DNA of 64,000 nt from Cycas panzhihuaensis (lineage: Eukaryota > Cycadophyta): assembly GCA_023213395.1 (NCBI GenBank), contig CM041465.1:32929741-32993740 (forward strand), given 5' to 3'. Numbering within the stretch: position 1 is the stretch's first letter; every line of letters begins with the position of its first letter. Positions 44,146 through 56,050 of this stretch are shown one piece after another. Position numbers and translations under genes: made by a program. The notes under the pieces are model-generated. The model did no database searches. It worked only from the letters and a program-made list of their open reading frames with translations, and was not told where the DNA came from.

Positions 44146-45258
44146 CTTTTAGACTTCCTACTTTCACTTATATAGTTGTAATTTTAGATTATCTTTTAAA
44201 GATTGAATGGAATGAAATAGAAATAGAAGTGAAATAACTCTCTCTACTTTCTAGTTTTTTCTTATTTTAAGTTTGTGCATGTGAGAATGAATGTGTTCCT
44301 TATAGATTATCCTCATTAGAGATAGAACATAAATCATCTTATAAGCCTATTATTCTTTGGTAGGTCTAGCACCAATTTTATAGAATATACAAAATGGTTC
44401 TTTCCCCCTCTACCTTTGTTTGTTTATCATATGTCATTAGGTATTGAATGAAAGAAAATCCTCTCCAAAACTTGTATTAAAAAAATAAAAAACTTAATAA
44501 ACAAGTCTAATATCTAGAGAAATTAATAGAAAATAAGTTAAAGAATATATTAAAAAAATTATATTTTCCCCCTAAAGCTAAGCAACTATAGTATGACTTA
44601 ATTATGAGAATTATCTCAAATTCAACAAGTTATAAAGTAATTTAAGAGTTGGAAAAACAAAAAATGATATTTAAGTATAGTTATTTAAGGAATAGATAAC
44701 AAACAAAAAGAGGGCATAATAGGGACACACTTCAAACTTCTTCAAAATAAATTACAAATTGAACATCTTAGAATAGTTAAAGTGAATAAGATGAAAATAA
44801 TAAGTGAAATGAAAAATAGTTTAACAATAGCAAAAGTAAATAAACCCAATTAGAAAAGAACAAAAGAATTTATTTTTGTCAAACTATAAAATATCTTTGA
44901 AAAATGTGCTTAGCTTGAAAAGTATGATAATTTTATAATGAAGATATTATATTTCAGGAATATAAAAATCCTATAAGTAAAGTAAGGAAAAAATAATACA
45001 AACAATAATACTAGAAGGAAATAAAAGTAATAATTATAAATTAAAAGGCTATCACATGTGAGTTTTAAAATAATATTTCAAGCTATAGATCATCTTTTTG
45101 AATTTCCTTAAAAAATATTGGAATTAAGAAATGTAGATTTAATGAAGTACAAGGAATCTTAGCATAAGGTGCTACTAAAATCCACTAAATACATGATTTA
45201 CACAAAGGCTACTAGATTAATTTGGTCTAAGTGGATGATAAACAATTCATTCATTTGT
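44146..45258. other. End of chromovirus LTR, then AT-rich intergenic DNA
   Basis: Up to about 44390 the sequence fits the second half of the chromovirus 3' LTR (AGACTTCCTACTTTCACTTA, ACTTTCTAGTTTTTTC, and GTGTTCCTTATAGATTATCC). Beyond that I see only AT-rich DNA before the monooxygenase stop codon; a polyadenylation region for that gene should lie here. Confidence 0.6.
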
Positions 45259-46217
45259 TCATTTGAAGTAGAAAGAATCAGGATCACCCTGTTGATTTTT
45301 AGGATATGAGTAAACCCATTTTAAGTACTCTCCACGCATTCTCATACTTTCTTCAATTGTTAATCTCTGAACCCACTCAGGTTGGAAGTCTGGAATCGTA
45401 GTGAAATAGGCTGCATATTGTTGCATCTTCTTCATCCTTGGAATTCTTAACTCTTCAAACCTAGAAAATAAGGAAAAATGACAATGTCACTGAATAAGAT
45501 ACATGTTATTCTCATCTTAATATTTGATTTTTCTCATTACTAACTAAGTGAGGATACTCCATATTCATATCCATTCTAGTGAAAATGTCATTTCTACTAA
45601 TATTATAGGTGTAAGATGTTAATATTAATATTAAAAGAATCAATGTTTAGTTGATAGTTTCTAATAGCTAAGAATATTAATCACCTTTTAACAACTTCTT
45701 TAATGGACTTTTCAAACAAAGACACCTCACTTTCCTGCTTAAGGAGAAGAGAGAGTTGATGAGCATCTTCAAATGCAGTGCTTGCTCCTTGCCCCGGTCC
45801 AACATATTGTGCATGTGCAGCTATATCATAAGCCAAATTAGCATGTAAAACACTTTTTCTTATTAGGTATGATACATGCATACATTATTCATTATTATTT
45901 AGAAGAATAATCATACATACATTCTAAATGAAATTTAAGTGAAAGTGAAATACCATCACCGATCAATAGAACATGACCATCCACATCACTCCACTTATTC
46001 AGGGGTAGTCTATCCATTACTTTTCTTTCTGATATGTCATCTTCGTCAGTAACATTAATAGCTTCTCGTAGAACATCCCATCCTTCAAGTCCATTTAGTT
46101 GTTGACAAGCTCGAGATTTAGAACCAGGAATACCAAGACCTCCTTTTCCATCTAATAATGAATTCACTAGATCACCTTTCTCATCTTTCTTACGAATAAT
46201 CCACAAAGTGTAATTCC
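45259..46217 (-). CDS. FAD-dependent monooxygenase (class A flavoprotein, zeaxanthin-epoxidase-like fold), last three exons
   Basis: Exons on the minus strand: 46217-45954, 45820-45685 and 45460-45259, with GT-AG introns of 133 and 224 nt. Exon 1 contains GLGIPGSKSRACQQLNGLEG and DRLPLNKWSDVDGHVLLIGD; joined to exon 2 it gives LIGDAAHAQYVGPGQGAST, then AFEDAHQLSLLL. GD followed by AAHA and GQGAxTAFEDA is the second FAD-contacting motif of flavin hydroxylases such as zeaxanthin epoxidase, salicylate hydroxylase and plant MO1-type proteins. Exon 3 gives FEELRIPRMKKMQQYAAYFT and ends YSYPKNQQGD... before TGA at 45259-45261. There is no stop or frameshift in about 200 codons, unlike all surrounding DNA, so it was under selection until recently. 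The N-terminal GxGxxG part is not found up to the next LINE; it may lie outside the window beyond the insertions or be lost. Substrate unknown. Confidence 0.85.
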
Positions 46218-46539
46218 CTGCACCAATTATTTATATGGGAAATTTATTTAGCTCAGAAGTATCCCATTTACATTTTCATATCATAATATAACCTTAAACA
46301 CACATGGAGATGGACTATAGAAAGCATAATTTATAGGAAGATAGAATATATCAAACTTGTGATACAAGCAAAGCTTCAAGACTTATTAACATTACTAATG
46401 TTATGAGAGGTATAAAAGTTAACCTTGTAATATTAAATTTAAAATATAGCCATTACTTATTTAGAAATAATTGATTAAAATAAGGAAATTATATAACAAG
46501 TAATAAAAAATTAGAAAATATAAAGGCAAGGTGGTGGAG
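46218..46539. other. AT-rich sequence upstream of the monooxygenase exons
   Basis: Starts as an intron (acceptor ATTGGTGCAG at 46218-46227 on the minus strand). No further exon was recognised on the minus strand. Confidence 0.55.
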
Positions 46540-47830
46540 TAAACAATTTATGACTCCCACCTATCACACCTAAACCAATCTCACCTTACAATATCCTTAA
46601 AGCTTAGAAAGTAAGAGGTAAATTTAAAGAAGAGAAAGGTAAAATATCTATCAATATCTATTTTGATCTTTTAATTAAGAAACCTAAGTCTTTTAATAGC
46701 TCATTAGATTATAACTGGTCTATAGCATTAGTTACCAACTTGGATGATGAGGGTGATAGAATGGAAATAGAAGACTTAGATATGAATATTATCAGTTGGA
46801 ATATTAGACATCTGTTTAACCAAATCAAATGTATATTAATTAAGAGATTTTGTCATGAGTTATCCAAACTAGATGTTTTGTATTTATGGGAAGTAAATTG
46901 TTTTGGTAACAACTTAAATTAAGTAGCCTCTTACATTTGGAATGAAGTGGATTCTTTCTCTACCTTTTATACTAAGGTGCAAGGAGGTTCTATCACACTA
47001 AGTTAGTCTTCCTTAGTAAAAGGCTTTATTTCCCAAGACTTATACCTTTAATATAAATATATTTAGGTTATTCTAAAAGTTAAGAATTTAATATTAGGCA
47101 TTATAAATGTCCATGCCCCTAGTACTCCAAGTAAGAGAGCATCTATGTGATTTTGGAACTGCTTCCAAAATCATTTTGGATTTTATGTACTAAATTTAAG
47201 ATGATTGAACCCTCTTTTAATAAGCTAGCTTGTAGACCATTTACATGGCATTATAAAGAAAGATTTACATGGTTATCCATAAAAAATAAACTTGGTATAT
47301 ATGATTTATATGCCTTAAGAAGACGGCAAGGGAATGATCCTTAGTTTATGTGGTCTAATATAAGGTTAAAAAGGGATATAATTTTGAAATAATTGGATAG
47401 ATTCATGATCTCCACTAATAAGTAGTTTAGGATTTTGCATGCTAATAGTAAACTTGGAAATTTACTATTCTAGTTCTCTTCAAGGTTTATCAAGAAGCTA
47501 TAGTATTAGGCTCTTTAAATGGTGATCTAAAATGTATTTCTAATTAGAGGGCCATTACACTACTTAATATATCTTATAAAATATTAGCAATAGTGTTTGC
47601 TCTTAGAATTATGCCTTTTCTAGTTGAAATTATTCATCAAGAGTAAATAGGATTTATCAAAGGGAAGTTTATTCTTGATAACATAATTAGTGTGTCAAAG
47701 GAATGGAGTGGGTAAGAGCCTCTAAGTAAGACACTTAATTTATGAGATTAGATTTTGAAAGGTGTATGATAGAGTAGTATGGGATTTCATTTTGTCCATC
47801 ATTAGGGCACTAGTATTTGGTGAAAATTAT
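46540..47830 (+). mobile_element. Second L1 LINE fragment, strongly decayed
   Basis: Endonuclease start at about 46776 (MNIISWNIRHLFNQIKC, ELSKLDVLYLWEVNCF, where the catalytic Glu block is LQEVN), an endonuclease end near 47220-47310 (RPFTWHYKERFTW), and RT pieces at about 47550-47830: RAITLLNISYKILAIVFALR, GFIKGKFILDNIIS, then YDRVVWDFILSIIRALVFGE. Stops and deletions are common. It is a different, AT-rich and older L1 than that at 9790. It ends abruptly at an LTR. Confidence 0.8.
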
Positions 47831-48155
47831 TGGGATTAATGCTCATCACCCCACTCCCACCTTTTGCACATGCGAGTACACATATGTTAAGGTAAGTTAG
47901 GTAAGGTTAATGTTAACTTGAGTTAAGTATTATTTTAATGTTGTTTGAATTTTGGAAGTTGAGGAGATTTCCATCCTCCCTCAAACTATATATTTTCTGA
48001 GATAACTAACCCTGGTGTCTTTAGACACCACTAATATTTAGAAATCTATTGTACTCTCATAAGATGGATTGAATACAAAGATTATTGTGTTTATACTACA
48101 ATGGATTGATTACTTGATGTACTGCTCCACTTTGTCTTCTTGATCCAAACATTCA
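47831..48155 (+). repeat. Copia-type LTR (325 bp) on the plus strand
   Basis: It runs from TGGGATTAATGC to CCAAACATTCA and is followed after 2 nt by the initiator-Met PBS TGGTATCAGAGA at 48158-48169. It interrupts the RT of the LINE fragment. No 3' partner LTR was found. Confidence 0.7.
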
Positions 48156-48375
48156 TTTGGTATCAGAGATAGATCTTGGCTCCAACATTATCCATGGTAA
48201 GTTTATTCAATAATTTTTCAATTCATACTATAATTTTCAAGAGTTTTTTTTAATATATTTTTTAATAAATAATTAATTTTTTTTATATATGCAAGCTTAT
48301 TACTCATTTTTTTTCAGGTATTTACTATAAATTTGAGTACACTCAGCCTAATAATAGTTTGGTACAGATGGTTTC
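48156..48375 (+). other. PBS and leader of the plus-strand copia-type element
   Basis: PBS, then AT-rich DNA. An ATG at 48194 is followed directly by GTAAGT, and a pyrimidine-rich tract with CAG lies at 48306-48317, resembling an intron of about 121 nt. The sequence is cut at 48375 by copia element 1 and continues at 61866. Confidence 0.45.
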
Positions 48376-48736
48376 TGAAGGATGAGATGCAGAGTAAGAC
48401 TTTACAATGGTGAGTACATGCTTTCTTGAGTTAACATTATTCAATCAATCATGCGCGGTGTTAAAAAACACCAAGGAGGTATTCCCACCCCATTTATAGG
48501 TAATTTGGGGAGATGACAAGCACCTCAACCTGACCTGCACACAATCCAATATAATTCAAATTAATATTAAAAAATATAATTAATAAATAGAAACATGTAC
48601 CTTAATGATAATGGGTCGACATTTGGTGGTACTAGGTAGCTAATATGTAGCTCAAGGTGCCTTAGGAAGCCCCAAAGGTGGCTTTGAGGGGCCCTAAGTG
48701 AACATCTCCATGTGCATATTAGGGGTTATCCAAGCA
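48376..48736 (-). repeat. 3' LTR of copia element 1
   Basis: Matches 61500-61860 over 361 bp with scattered, mostly transition differences, including GAGGTATTCCCACCCCATTT in both. Confidence 0.93.
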
Positions 48737-50230
48737 TTCTCCTCCATAATGCCTAATGTAAATAACTCCCAAGCTTTCTCTAAATTTTTAGAATTGACTT
48801 TGCCCAATGCCTTTGTAAATATATCTATTGTTTTGTCTTCAGTGCTATAATAGGCTAATTCAATTTCTTATGCTTGTACTAGTTCTCGAATAAAGTGATG
48901 TTGAGTTTTGATGTATTTTATTATGCCATAGAAAACTGGATTCTTTGTCATTTGGATAATGCTCTAATTGTCGTACCAAATTTTGGTGGGGCCTTTCTGT
49001 TTTAGTTGGAAATCTTATAGTAATTTTCTCAACCAAACTAATTCACATGCACCTGCTACTACTACTGCTACTTTGTACTCTAACTCAGTTGTAGATAAGG
49101 AAACTATGTTCTATTTCTTTGTGCTCCATGCTATAGCCACTAATCCTATACTAAACATATAACCTATTGTAGATTTCCTATCATTAATATCTCCTACCTA
49201 ATTTGAGTCTGTATAACCAGTCAACTAAAATTTTGGAGAAGCTTTGTAGTATAGCCCATAATCTAGAGTTCCTTTAAGATATCAAAGAATTCTTTTAACT
49301 ACTTACCAATTAGAGGTCTTTGGATCTTGCATAAACTTAGACACAACACTAACTAAGTATGTTATATCTGGTCGAGTGGATGTCAAGTATATAAAACTGC
49401 CAATAAGTTGTCTATAAAGTATTGGGTCAACTGATGTAGAGTCATCTGATTTAGAGAGCTTGATTCCTATTTTAGCTAGAGTTACCAATGGTTTATAATC
49501 TGTCATTATGAACTTTTGCAATAAGTCTAAAGTATATTTCCATTGGGAAATGAAAATACCCTTCTTATCTTGTCATACTTCTAAACCTAGGAAGTAATGC
49601 AAAAGCCCAAATTTTGTCATCTTAAACTCTTTACATATGGCATCTTTGAATTAATGCAATAGGTGGGACTCGTTTCCAGTATACACAAGGTCATCCACAT
49701 AAAGTCCTATAATTAGGATTGAATTTCCCTCGATTTGAATATATAAGTTAGGATTTGTTTGAGATATTTTAAACCCTTGATCTCTGAAGTATTTATCTAT
49801 GTGGGAATACCAAACCCTAGGTGCTTGTTTTAAACCAAAGAGTGTCTTTTTTAGTTTATACACTTTGTTTTATGCCCCCCTAACTTCAAAACTGAGGGCT
49901 TAAGTGACATAAATATCCTCTGTGATATAGCCATTTAGGAAGGCACTTTTAACATCCATTTGGTAAACTTTCCAACCCATCTGGGCTATTAAGCTCATCA
50001 TCATTCTAACCAATTCCATCTAAGCAATAGGGGAAAAGGTTTTAGTTTAGTTAATGCCCTCTTTTTTAGCATACCCCTTAGCAACCAATCTAGCCTTGTA
50101 TTTGTTAATGGAACCATCTGAGCGAAACTTAGTCTTGTAGACCCATTTGGTACCAATAGCTTTTTTCTTTAAAGGTAAATTGACTAGCTCCCAAGTGTCA
50201 CTTTTAACAATAGAGTTATATTCATCTTCT
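48737..50230 (-). pseudogene. Copia reverse transcriptase and RNase H (element 1)
   Basis: RT pieces on the minus strand: YKLKKTLFGLKQAPRVWYS, then ILIIGLYVDDLVYTG (YVDDL near 49690). The connection and RNase H follow: PILYRQLIGSFIYLTSTRPD, YLKGTLDYGLYY, DSN.VGDINDRKSTIGY, and IWYDN.SIIQMTKNPVF, to TKAL near 48800. Stops interrupt between the blocks. Typical order for Ty1/copia. Confidence 0.87.
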
Positions 50231-51580
50231 ATTGCTTTTTGCTAACATTCATGTTGATTAGCCTCATCAAAGATTTGAGGCTCATGAGTCTCTAATACTT
50301 TGCTCATAAGGGAAAAATTAACCCTATGTGAGTATGTGGATCTATGATTATTATCTAAGATGTTACCCAAGTCATGATTCTGATGAACCCATTTTGGTAG
50401 ATTTTGTGGTAGAGGTTTGAGAGGAAGTTCCCTCCCCACTAAATTCATTAATGACTCTTCTAGAATCAAACATGGGTGGCATTTATTTAGTTTTGGATGA
50501 TGTATCAAATTTTATTGCAACTTCCTTTTTCTTTTCTTGAGTGTCTTAATAATAGGTATCCTCTTGGAATTTAACATCTCTGCTTAACATGGCCCTTTTT
50601 TATTTGGGGTCATAAACCTTGTATGACTTGGATGTTTCACTATAAGCAATGAAAATATATTTGATGCTATGATCGTCCAACTTACATTTTCATTGATCAA
50701 GAATGTGAGCATAGGCAAGGCATCTGAAGACTCTAAGATGATGTATGCTTGGTTTATAACCAGTCTAAGCTTATTTAGGAGTTTTCCACATAAGGGCTTT
50801 GGTGGAGCACCTATTAAGTAAATAAATAGCTATATGTACTACTTTAGCCCAAAACTCATGTCTGAAATTCTTATCCTTTAACACATATCTAGCCATTTCA
50901 ACTATAGTGTAATTTTTCCTCTCCACTACATTATTTTACTGTGGGGTGTAGGGATTATTGAATTATCTTCTAATGCCATGGTGTATATAATAATCCTTGA
51001 ATGCATTGGAGATAAATTCTCCCTAATTATTTGATCTTAGGGATAGTAATTTATATCCACTTTGTCACTCCATAAAGGTTTTGAAGTTAATAAAGTGTTG
51101 AAATTCATCTAACTTATATTTGAGAAAGAATAAGTGTGTCTTCCTTATGAAATCATCTATGAGTGTGATGAAGTACCTAGTACCTGCTACTGAGGGAATG
51201 TTTATAGGACTACAAATATCTGTATATACTAATTGAAGTAGATCCGATGATCAATGACTAAAATCTGGAAAACTTTCCCTATGGTGTTTGCCAAGAAGAC
51301 ATACTTCACATAGATTTTTGTTCACCTCAATATGTGGTAAACCATTTACCATATCCATTTACTTCATAAGGGCTAAGCTATTGTAATTAAGATGTCTAAA
51401 TCTTCTATGCTATAATTCACTATCTAATTTAGCTAAAGTTCTTAGGGCATATATATCAGAAGGAGTAATAATAAGTTTGAACAAGTGATCCTTGGTCATT
51501 TTCCCTTTTGCAACTATAACTTTATTTCTCATTTTATCTTTGATTACATACTCACCATTGTCAAAGATTACTTTGTAGTC
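50231..51580 (-). pseudogene. Copia integrase and linker (element 1)
   Basis: Minus-strand translation shows integrase remnants with many stops (about 50700-51430), followed by an open linker piece at 50242-50508 (LNKCHPCLILEESLMNLVGR). It precedes the RT in the correct order. Confidence 0.7.
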
Positions 51581-52956
51581 CTATCCCAACACCTGCCCTA
51601 TAGATAATAAGTTTTTCTTTAGAGCTAGGACATACAAGACATCATCTAGATGTCTATATTCTCCTATATCCGTCATTAGGGCTATGTTACCTCTACCAAC
51701 TGATTTGTGAGAGGTATCATCTCCAAACATTATGGATTCCTTCCTGCTTTTGTCTAATATTTGAAACAAGTGTTCCTTATGTGTCATATGGGTTGAACAT
51801 CCTGAGTCAATATGCCAGCTATTGTCCTCTTCCTATTTGGTAATGAAGATAGATAAAAATAACCTATTATTATCACTCGATTCTATTGTGTTATGGGTAT
51901 TTCCTCTAATGGGTGGTCTATGTTTTAAAAAATATTTATCTTTAGAATGGCCACTTCTATGGAAATAAGAATAATATAAGGGATATCTCCTTCCATATCT
52001 TAAACTTTTGCTTCTTGGATGAGATCTATCAACATTGGAGGGTCTCCCCCTTTCCTTATAATATGGAGGAGGATTTTCACTCGGTCTATTATCATAATAA
52101 TCTTGATTGGACCTTGATGATTGAGGATTGCCTTGATAATTTAGACAACAAGTATGTCCTTCAAGTTCTCATTTTGTTGATGTCCTCCTTGCCTCCTTTG
52201 ATGTGGGACTTGATATTTGGGAGGGTCTTATCTAACATCCCTTCTAGGGTTCCCAACCCTTCTCTTTGGAGGTGATTCCTTAGACCTTGAAGTTCTTACT
52301 TGAGAATTTAATTAGACTCGAGCCTTAGTGGTAAAGGCATGTTTAAGTGATTTGTTGGTATTTTGTTGTTCTTCTACTGACATGAGCATAACACTTAATT
52401 ATTCCACCTTTAATGTGCTTAGATCTTTTGACATACTTATGCTCGTGGCAACCATTTTGAATCATCTAACTGCACCAACATATCTTAAGATCCATTCAAC
52501 CACCCTTTGTTCTATTAAAATATCTCCAAAAGACCTCATCTGGTTGACTATATATTGCACCTTTGACATGAACTCGGTTATAGTTTTTGCAGGCATCATA
52601 CAGAAGTTCTCAAACTTGTTCCAAAGATTTTGGAGCTTAGAAGATGCAGCTCCTTCATATATCAACTGAAGTGTATCCTAAGCTTCTTTTAATTTAGTGG
52701 AATCACCAACCTGAGGGAAAGCATGATCTTCAAGTGTATAAAATATAAGTGCTAAAGTCTCATTGTCCTTCTTGAGATTTTCTTTGTAGGTAACTTTCTT
52801 TGCATCCATTACATTTAGACCTAACTCATTGTACCCTAATTTCACAATCTCCCACATCTCATTAGCTATAAGGATGGGTCTCATCCTCCTACTCCAATTC
52901 AAGAAGTTATTCCCATCAAATTTTAGAATAATCATATTACCAAATCTTAAGGCCAT
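51581..52956 (-). pseudogene. Copia gag and protease (element 1)
   Basis: Gag opens with ATG at 52954-52956 (MALRFGNMIILKFDGNNFLN, WSRRMRPILIANEMWEIV, a DUF4219/UBN2 start) and continues at 52462-52665 (LQNLWNKFENFCMMPAKTI). The protease-to-integrase linker at 51581-51787 contains DDTSHKSVGRGNIALMTDIG and LDDVLYVLALKKNLLSIGQV, the stretch just after the protease active site. The plus-strand frames at 52015-52275 and 52328-52669 are shadows. Confidence 0.82.
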
Positions 52957-53087
52957 TTTGAGTTAAGGTTTCTATTAAAAATTGTGATAAATAAAATGAA
53001 GTTTACAAGTGTTTGAATTTGAAGTTTGAATCAAGTGTCAATATCCCAAGTTTTACCCAAAGTTTCAAAAGTAAACTAGTACCTAAT

Positions 53088-53300
53088 TGATAGCAAAACT
53101 TATTGAGATGAACAAAAACTTGTATTCCATGGAGATTAAGTCTCCTTTTAAATATACATCATACAAGATGATTGTTACAAACTGAATTGTAACTGATCCA
53201 CCTCTCACTACCAAGTGTCAACATCTTAGATATAAGTTACATTTGAGGGTGTTCCAACATTACCCCTTTATGTACCTAGATAAACCATTACACTCTAACA
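53088..53300 (-). repeat. 3' LTR of copia element 2
   Basis: 213 bp; plus reading TGATAGCAAAACTT to ACACTCTAACA. Identical to the partner over about 90 bp in the second half. Confidence 0.95.
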
Positions 53301-54751
53301 CCCTCTCTTAATGTTTTATCTCTAGTAAACCTAATATGTTCCTTAGGTTTTGAAATCTCTCCTTTCCAAGAGATTTTGTCAACAGGTCTACAACTTGTTC
53401 TATAGATGGACAGTATTCCAAATCGATCTCCCTATTGTGGACTTTCTCCCTTATGAAGTGCTGATGTACTTCTATGTGTTTGGTTCTTACATGAAGGACT
53501 GGATTTTTGGTTTATTTGATGGCACTGTGATTGTCACATTTCAGAATTGTCACATGTTTCTGTTGTTGTTCCAAGTCAGCTAGAAGTTGTCTTAACTAGA
53601 TAGCTTTACATGTTGATGTAACAGCTGCTTTATATTCTACCTCAGTAGATGATAATTCCACAATAGCCTATTTTTTGTTGTACCATGAAATTGCTATAAA
53701 TCCTAAAAAAAAATAGTACCCACTAGTTAATTTCTTTTGTTCTTTGTCTCCTGCCCAGTTGGAGTTGTAGAAACTTGATAGATCAATTCATCCTCTTTTA
53801 GGATACACTAGTTTCAGGTATGTCGTCCCCTTTAAGTACCTTAGAATTCTCCTTGCGGCCTTCTAGTGTCTCATTTTAGGGTTCAACATGTATTTGGACA
53901 CTAATCCTACTGAATATGATATGTCAGGCCTGGTGGCTATTAGATAGATCAGACTCCCAATCATTTGCCTATACAAGGTGATGTCTGCTGCCTGCTCTAC
54001 ATCGTCCATTGCCAGGTTGTAATTTATTTCCATGGGTGTGGCATAGGGATTGAAATTTTCCATATGAAATTTGGTCAATAGATCTTTAATGTACTTAATC
54101 TAAGATAGAGCAACATAACCTTATTGTTGATCTATTTCTAACCCTAAGTAATAGCTCAGGAGGGCCAAATCTATCATTTCAAACTCTCACTTGAGTTGTT
54201 ATCTTATGTTTACAATGGATTCTCCATCATTACCTATGAGAACCATGTCATCTACATAAACAATAATTATTATGACTTTGCCATTTCTTTTCCTTATGTA
54301 TAAGCTGGAGCCTGAATCACATTGTTGAAAGTAATTTTGACACAATTATTGATCTAATTTTGCATACCAAGCTTGAGGGGCTTGTTTTAACCCATATATA
54401 GCCTTTTTTTAATTTGCATACTAGATTCTCTTATCCTTCTTTGATGTATCTTTCAAGTTGTTTCATATAAACTTCCTCTTTTAATTCCCCATTCAAAAAA
54501 ATACTCTTTACATCTAATTGAAAGATTTTCTAATCTTGCATAATAGCTAGGGCAATTACGGTCCTTATAGTGTTTAGGTTGGACATAGGAGAGAAGATTT
54601 CTTCAAAATCTACTCTGGCTATTTGAGTGTATCCTTTTGCAATGGGGCATGCTTTATGCTTCTCTATTTTATCACTAGTTCCCTCCTTAATTTTGTAGAC
54701 CCATTTGCAGTTGACTATAGATTTGTTGAAGGTAACTCTACCAGTTCCCAT
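53301..54751 (-). pseudogene. Copia reverse transcriptase and RNase H (element 2)
   Basis: RT begins near 54740 with NCKWVYKIKEG, then ARVDFEEIFSPM, IFQLDVKSIFLNGELKEEVY (first Asp), KLKKAIYGLKQAPQAWYAKL, and IIIIVYVDDMVLIGND (YVDDM near 54255). The connection includes TLYRQMIGSLIYLIATRPDI and ILRYLKGTTYLKLVY; RNase H has SNWAGDKEQKKLTSGYYFF, AIVELSSTEVEYKA and TILKCDNHSAIK, ending near 53330. Catalytic motifs are kept; about ten stops or frameshifts break the frame. Confidence 0.9.
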
Positions 54752-56050
54752 ATTTGATTTCTTCTAATTGAGTCCATTTCGTTATCCATGGCTAACTTCC
54801 ATTCATGTTGATCTTTAGCCTCCTACAAGGTTTGTGGTTTGACTCTACTTATCAAGGCTCTTGGCCTTTGGTTCTGTGTTCTATGTTCAAGCACATTACC
54901 TTTTGCCTCTTCAACTATTTTGCGGAACCATTTAGGTAACTTCTTTTATTTTTATGTATCTTCTTTAATGTCTATTTCCTCTATTGATTGTTTTATGGCT
55001 GATTCCTCACCTTTTGTTGTTTCATTTTGAATTGATGAAGAGGAAGAGGATGATTCTGTAGAGGGTATTTCCTCTGAGGTAATCTCAGACATAGCTTCTT
55101 GATCCACCTCCTTCTCATTTCCTTCAATTATTCTAATTTGTGAAGTATCATTTGAGCTATCTCCTTCATTGAAAACAACATCTCTACTTACGTAGATTTT
55201 ATTAAACTTAAGATCTATGCACTTATAGGCCTTTAAATTTTTGCTATAGCCTATCATAATGCATTCTATGTTTTTTGTATCTATTTTAGATCTCCTTTTA
55301 TCAAGTATGTGAACAAAAGCTTGGCTACCAAATATTTTAAGTGAACTTACATCAGGTTTCCTACCTGTCCAAGCTTCTTCTGGAGTGATTTTTTTAGAAC
55401 CTTTGTTGGACTCTGATTTATTAGATAATAAGTGGTGCTTATTGCCTTGGCCCAATATGATTTTGGAACTTCCTTTTTGTAAGCCATGCTTCTAGCCATT
55501 TTTATTAGAGTCACGTTTTTCCTTTCTACAACTCCACTAGATTGTGGTGTATATGGAGTTGTGACTTGTCTATGAATTTTGTGTAACTTACAGTAGTTCA
55601 TAAAGTCCTTCAAGATGTATTCACCTTCTCCATCTGACTTGATGCACTTGATTTTTATTCCTGATTCTAGCTCTACTTCTGCTTTAAATTCTTTGAATGT
55701 TATAAAAACTTCCAACTTATTATGAAGAAAGTAAACCCACACTTTTCAAGTAAAATCATCAATAAAGGTCAGAAGATACATGCAACCATTGATTGAGAGT
55801 GGTGTGATGGGACCACACAGATTTGTATGGATTAATTCCAACATCAATTGTGCTCTCCAACTACTTTCTTTAAATGGATATCGGTGTTGTTTGCCAAATT
55901 GGCAACCCTTGAAAACAAAGTTGTCAGAAGAAATATGGGGCAACCCATTTACTATGCCTGATTTTTCCATTGATTTTAATGTTTCAATTGGAAGATGTCC
56001 ATACTTCAAATTCTAAATTTTATTATCAGTTACTTGATGGTACAAGTTTT
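54752..56050 (-). pseudogene. Copia integrase (element 2)
   Basis: GAG-pre-integrase: LKYGHLPIETLKSMEKSGIV, then CQFGKQHRYPF. Core: LIHTNLCGPI, where the first catalytic Asp is Asn, YLLTFIDDFT, CIKSDGEGEYILKDFMNYC (second Asp kept) and TTPYTPQSSGVVERKN (Glu kept). A frameshift near 55420 is followed by TPEEAWTGRKPDVSSLKIFG and the acidic Ser-rich linker to RT. Two open pieces at 55347-55742 and 54952-55455 carry most of it. Confidence 0.88.

Larger units (their letters stand above)
22860..44390 (+). mobile_element. Element C: Ty3/gypsy chromovirus, broken by nested insertions B, D and E
   Basis: Pieces in order: pol 22860-25134, [insertion B 25135-37406], end of integrase and chromodomain 37407-38010, PPT 38015-38026, 3' LTR 38027-38443, [insertion D with E inside, 38444-44145], LTR continuation from 44151. 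The continuation is supported by exact 5-bp duplications at both insertion sites and by coding or LTR sequence that resumes in register. The LTR end near 44390 is not certain. The 5' LTR, gag and protease are absent; the left end is truncated against F. Confidence 0.85.

Noticed and set aside
52015-52669. Plus-strand frames of 86 and 113 codons
   Set aside because: Antisense to recognisable copia gag of element 1.
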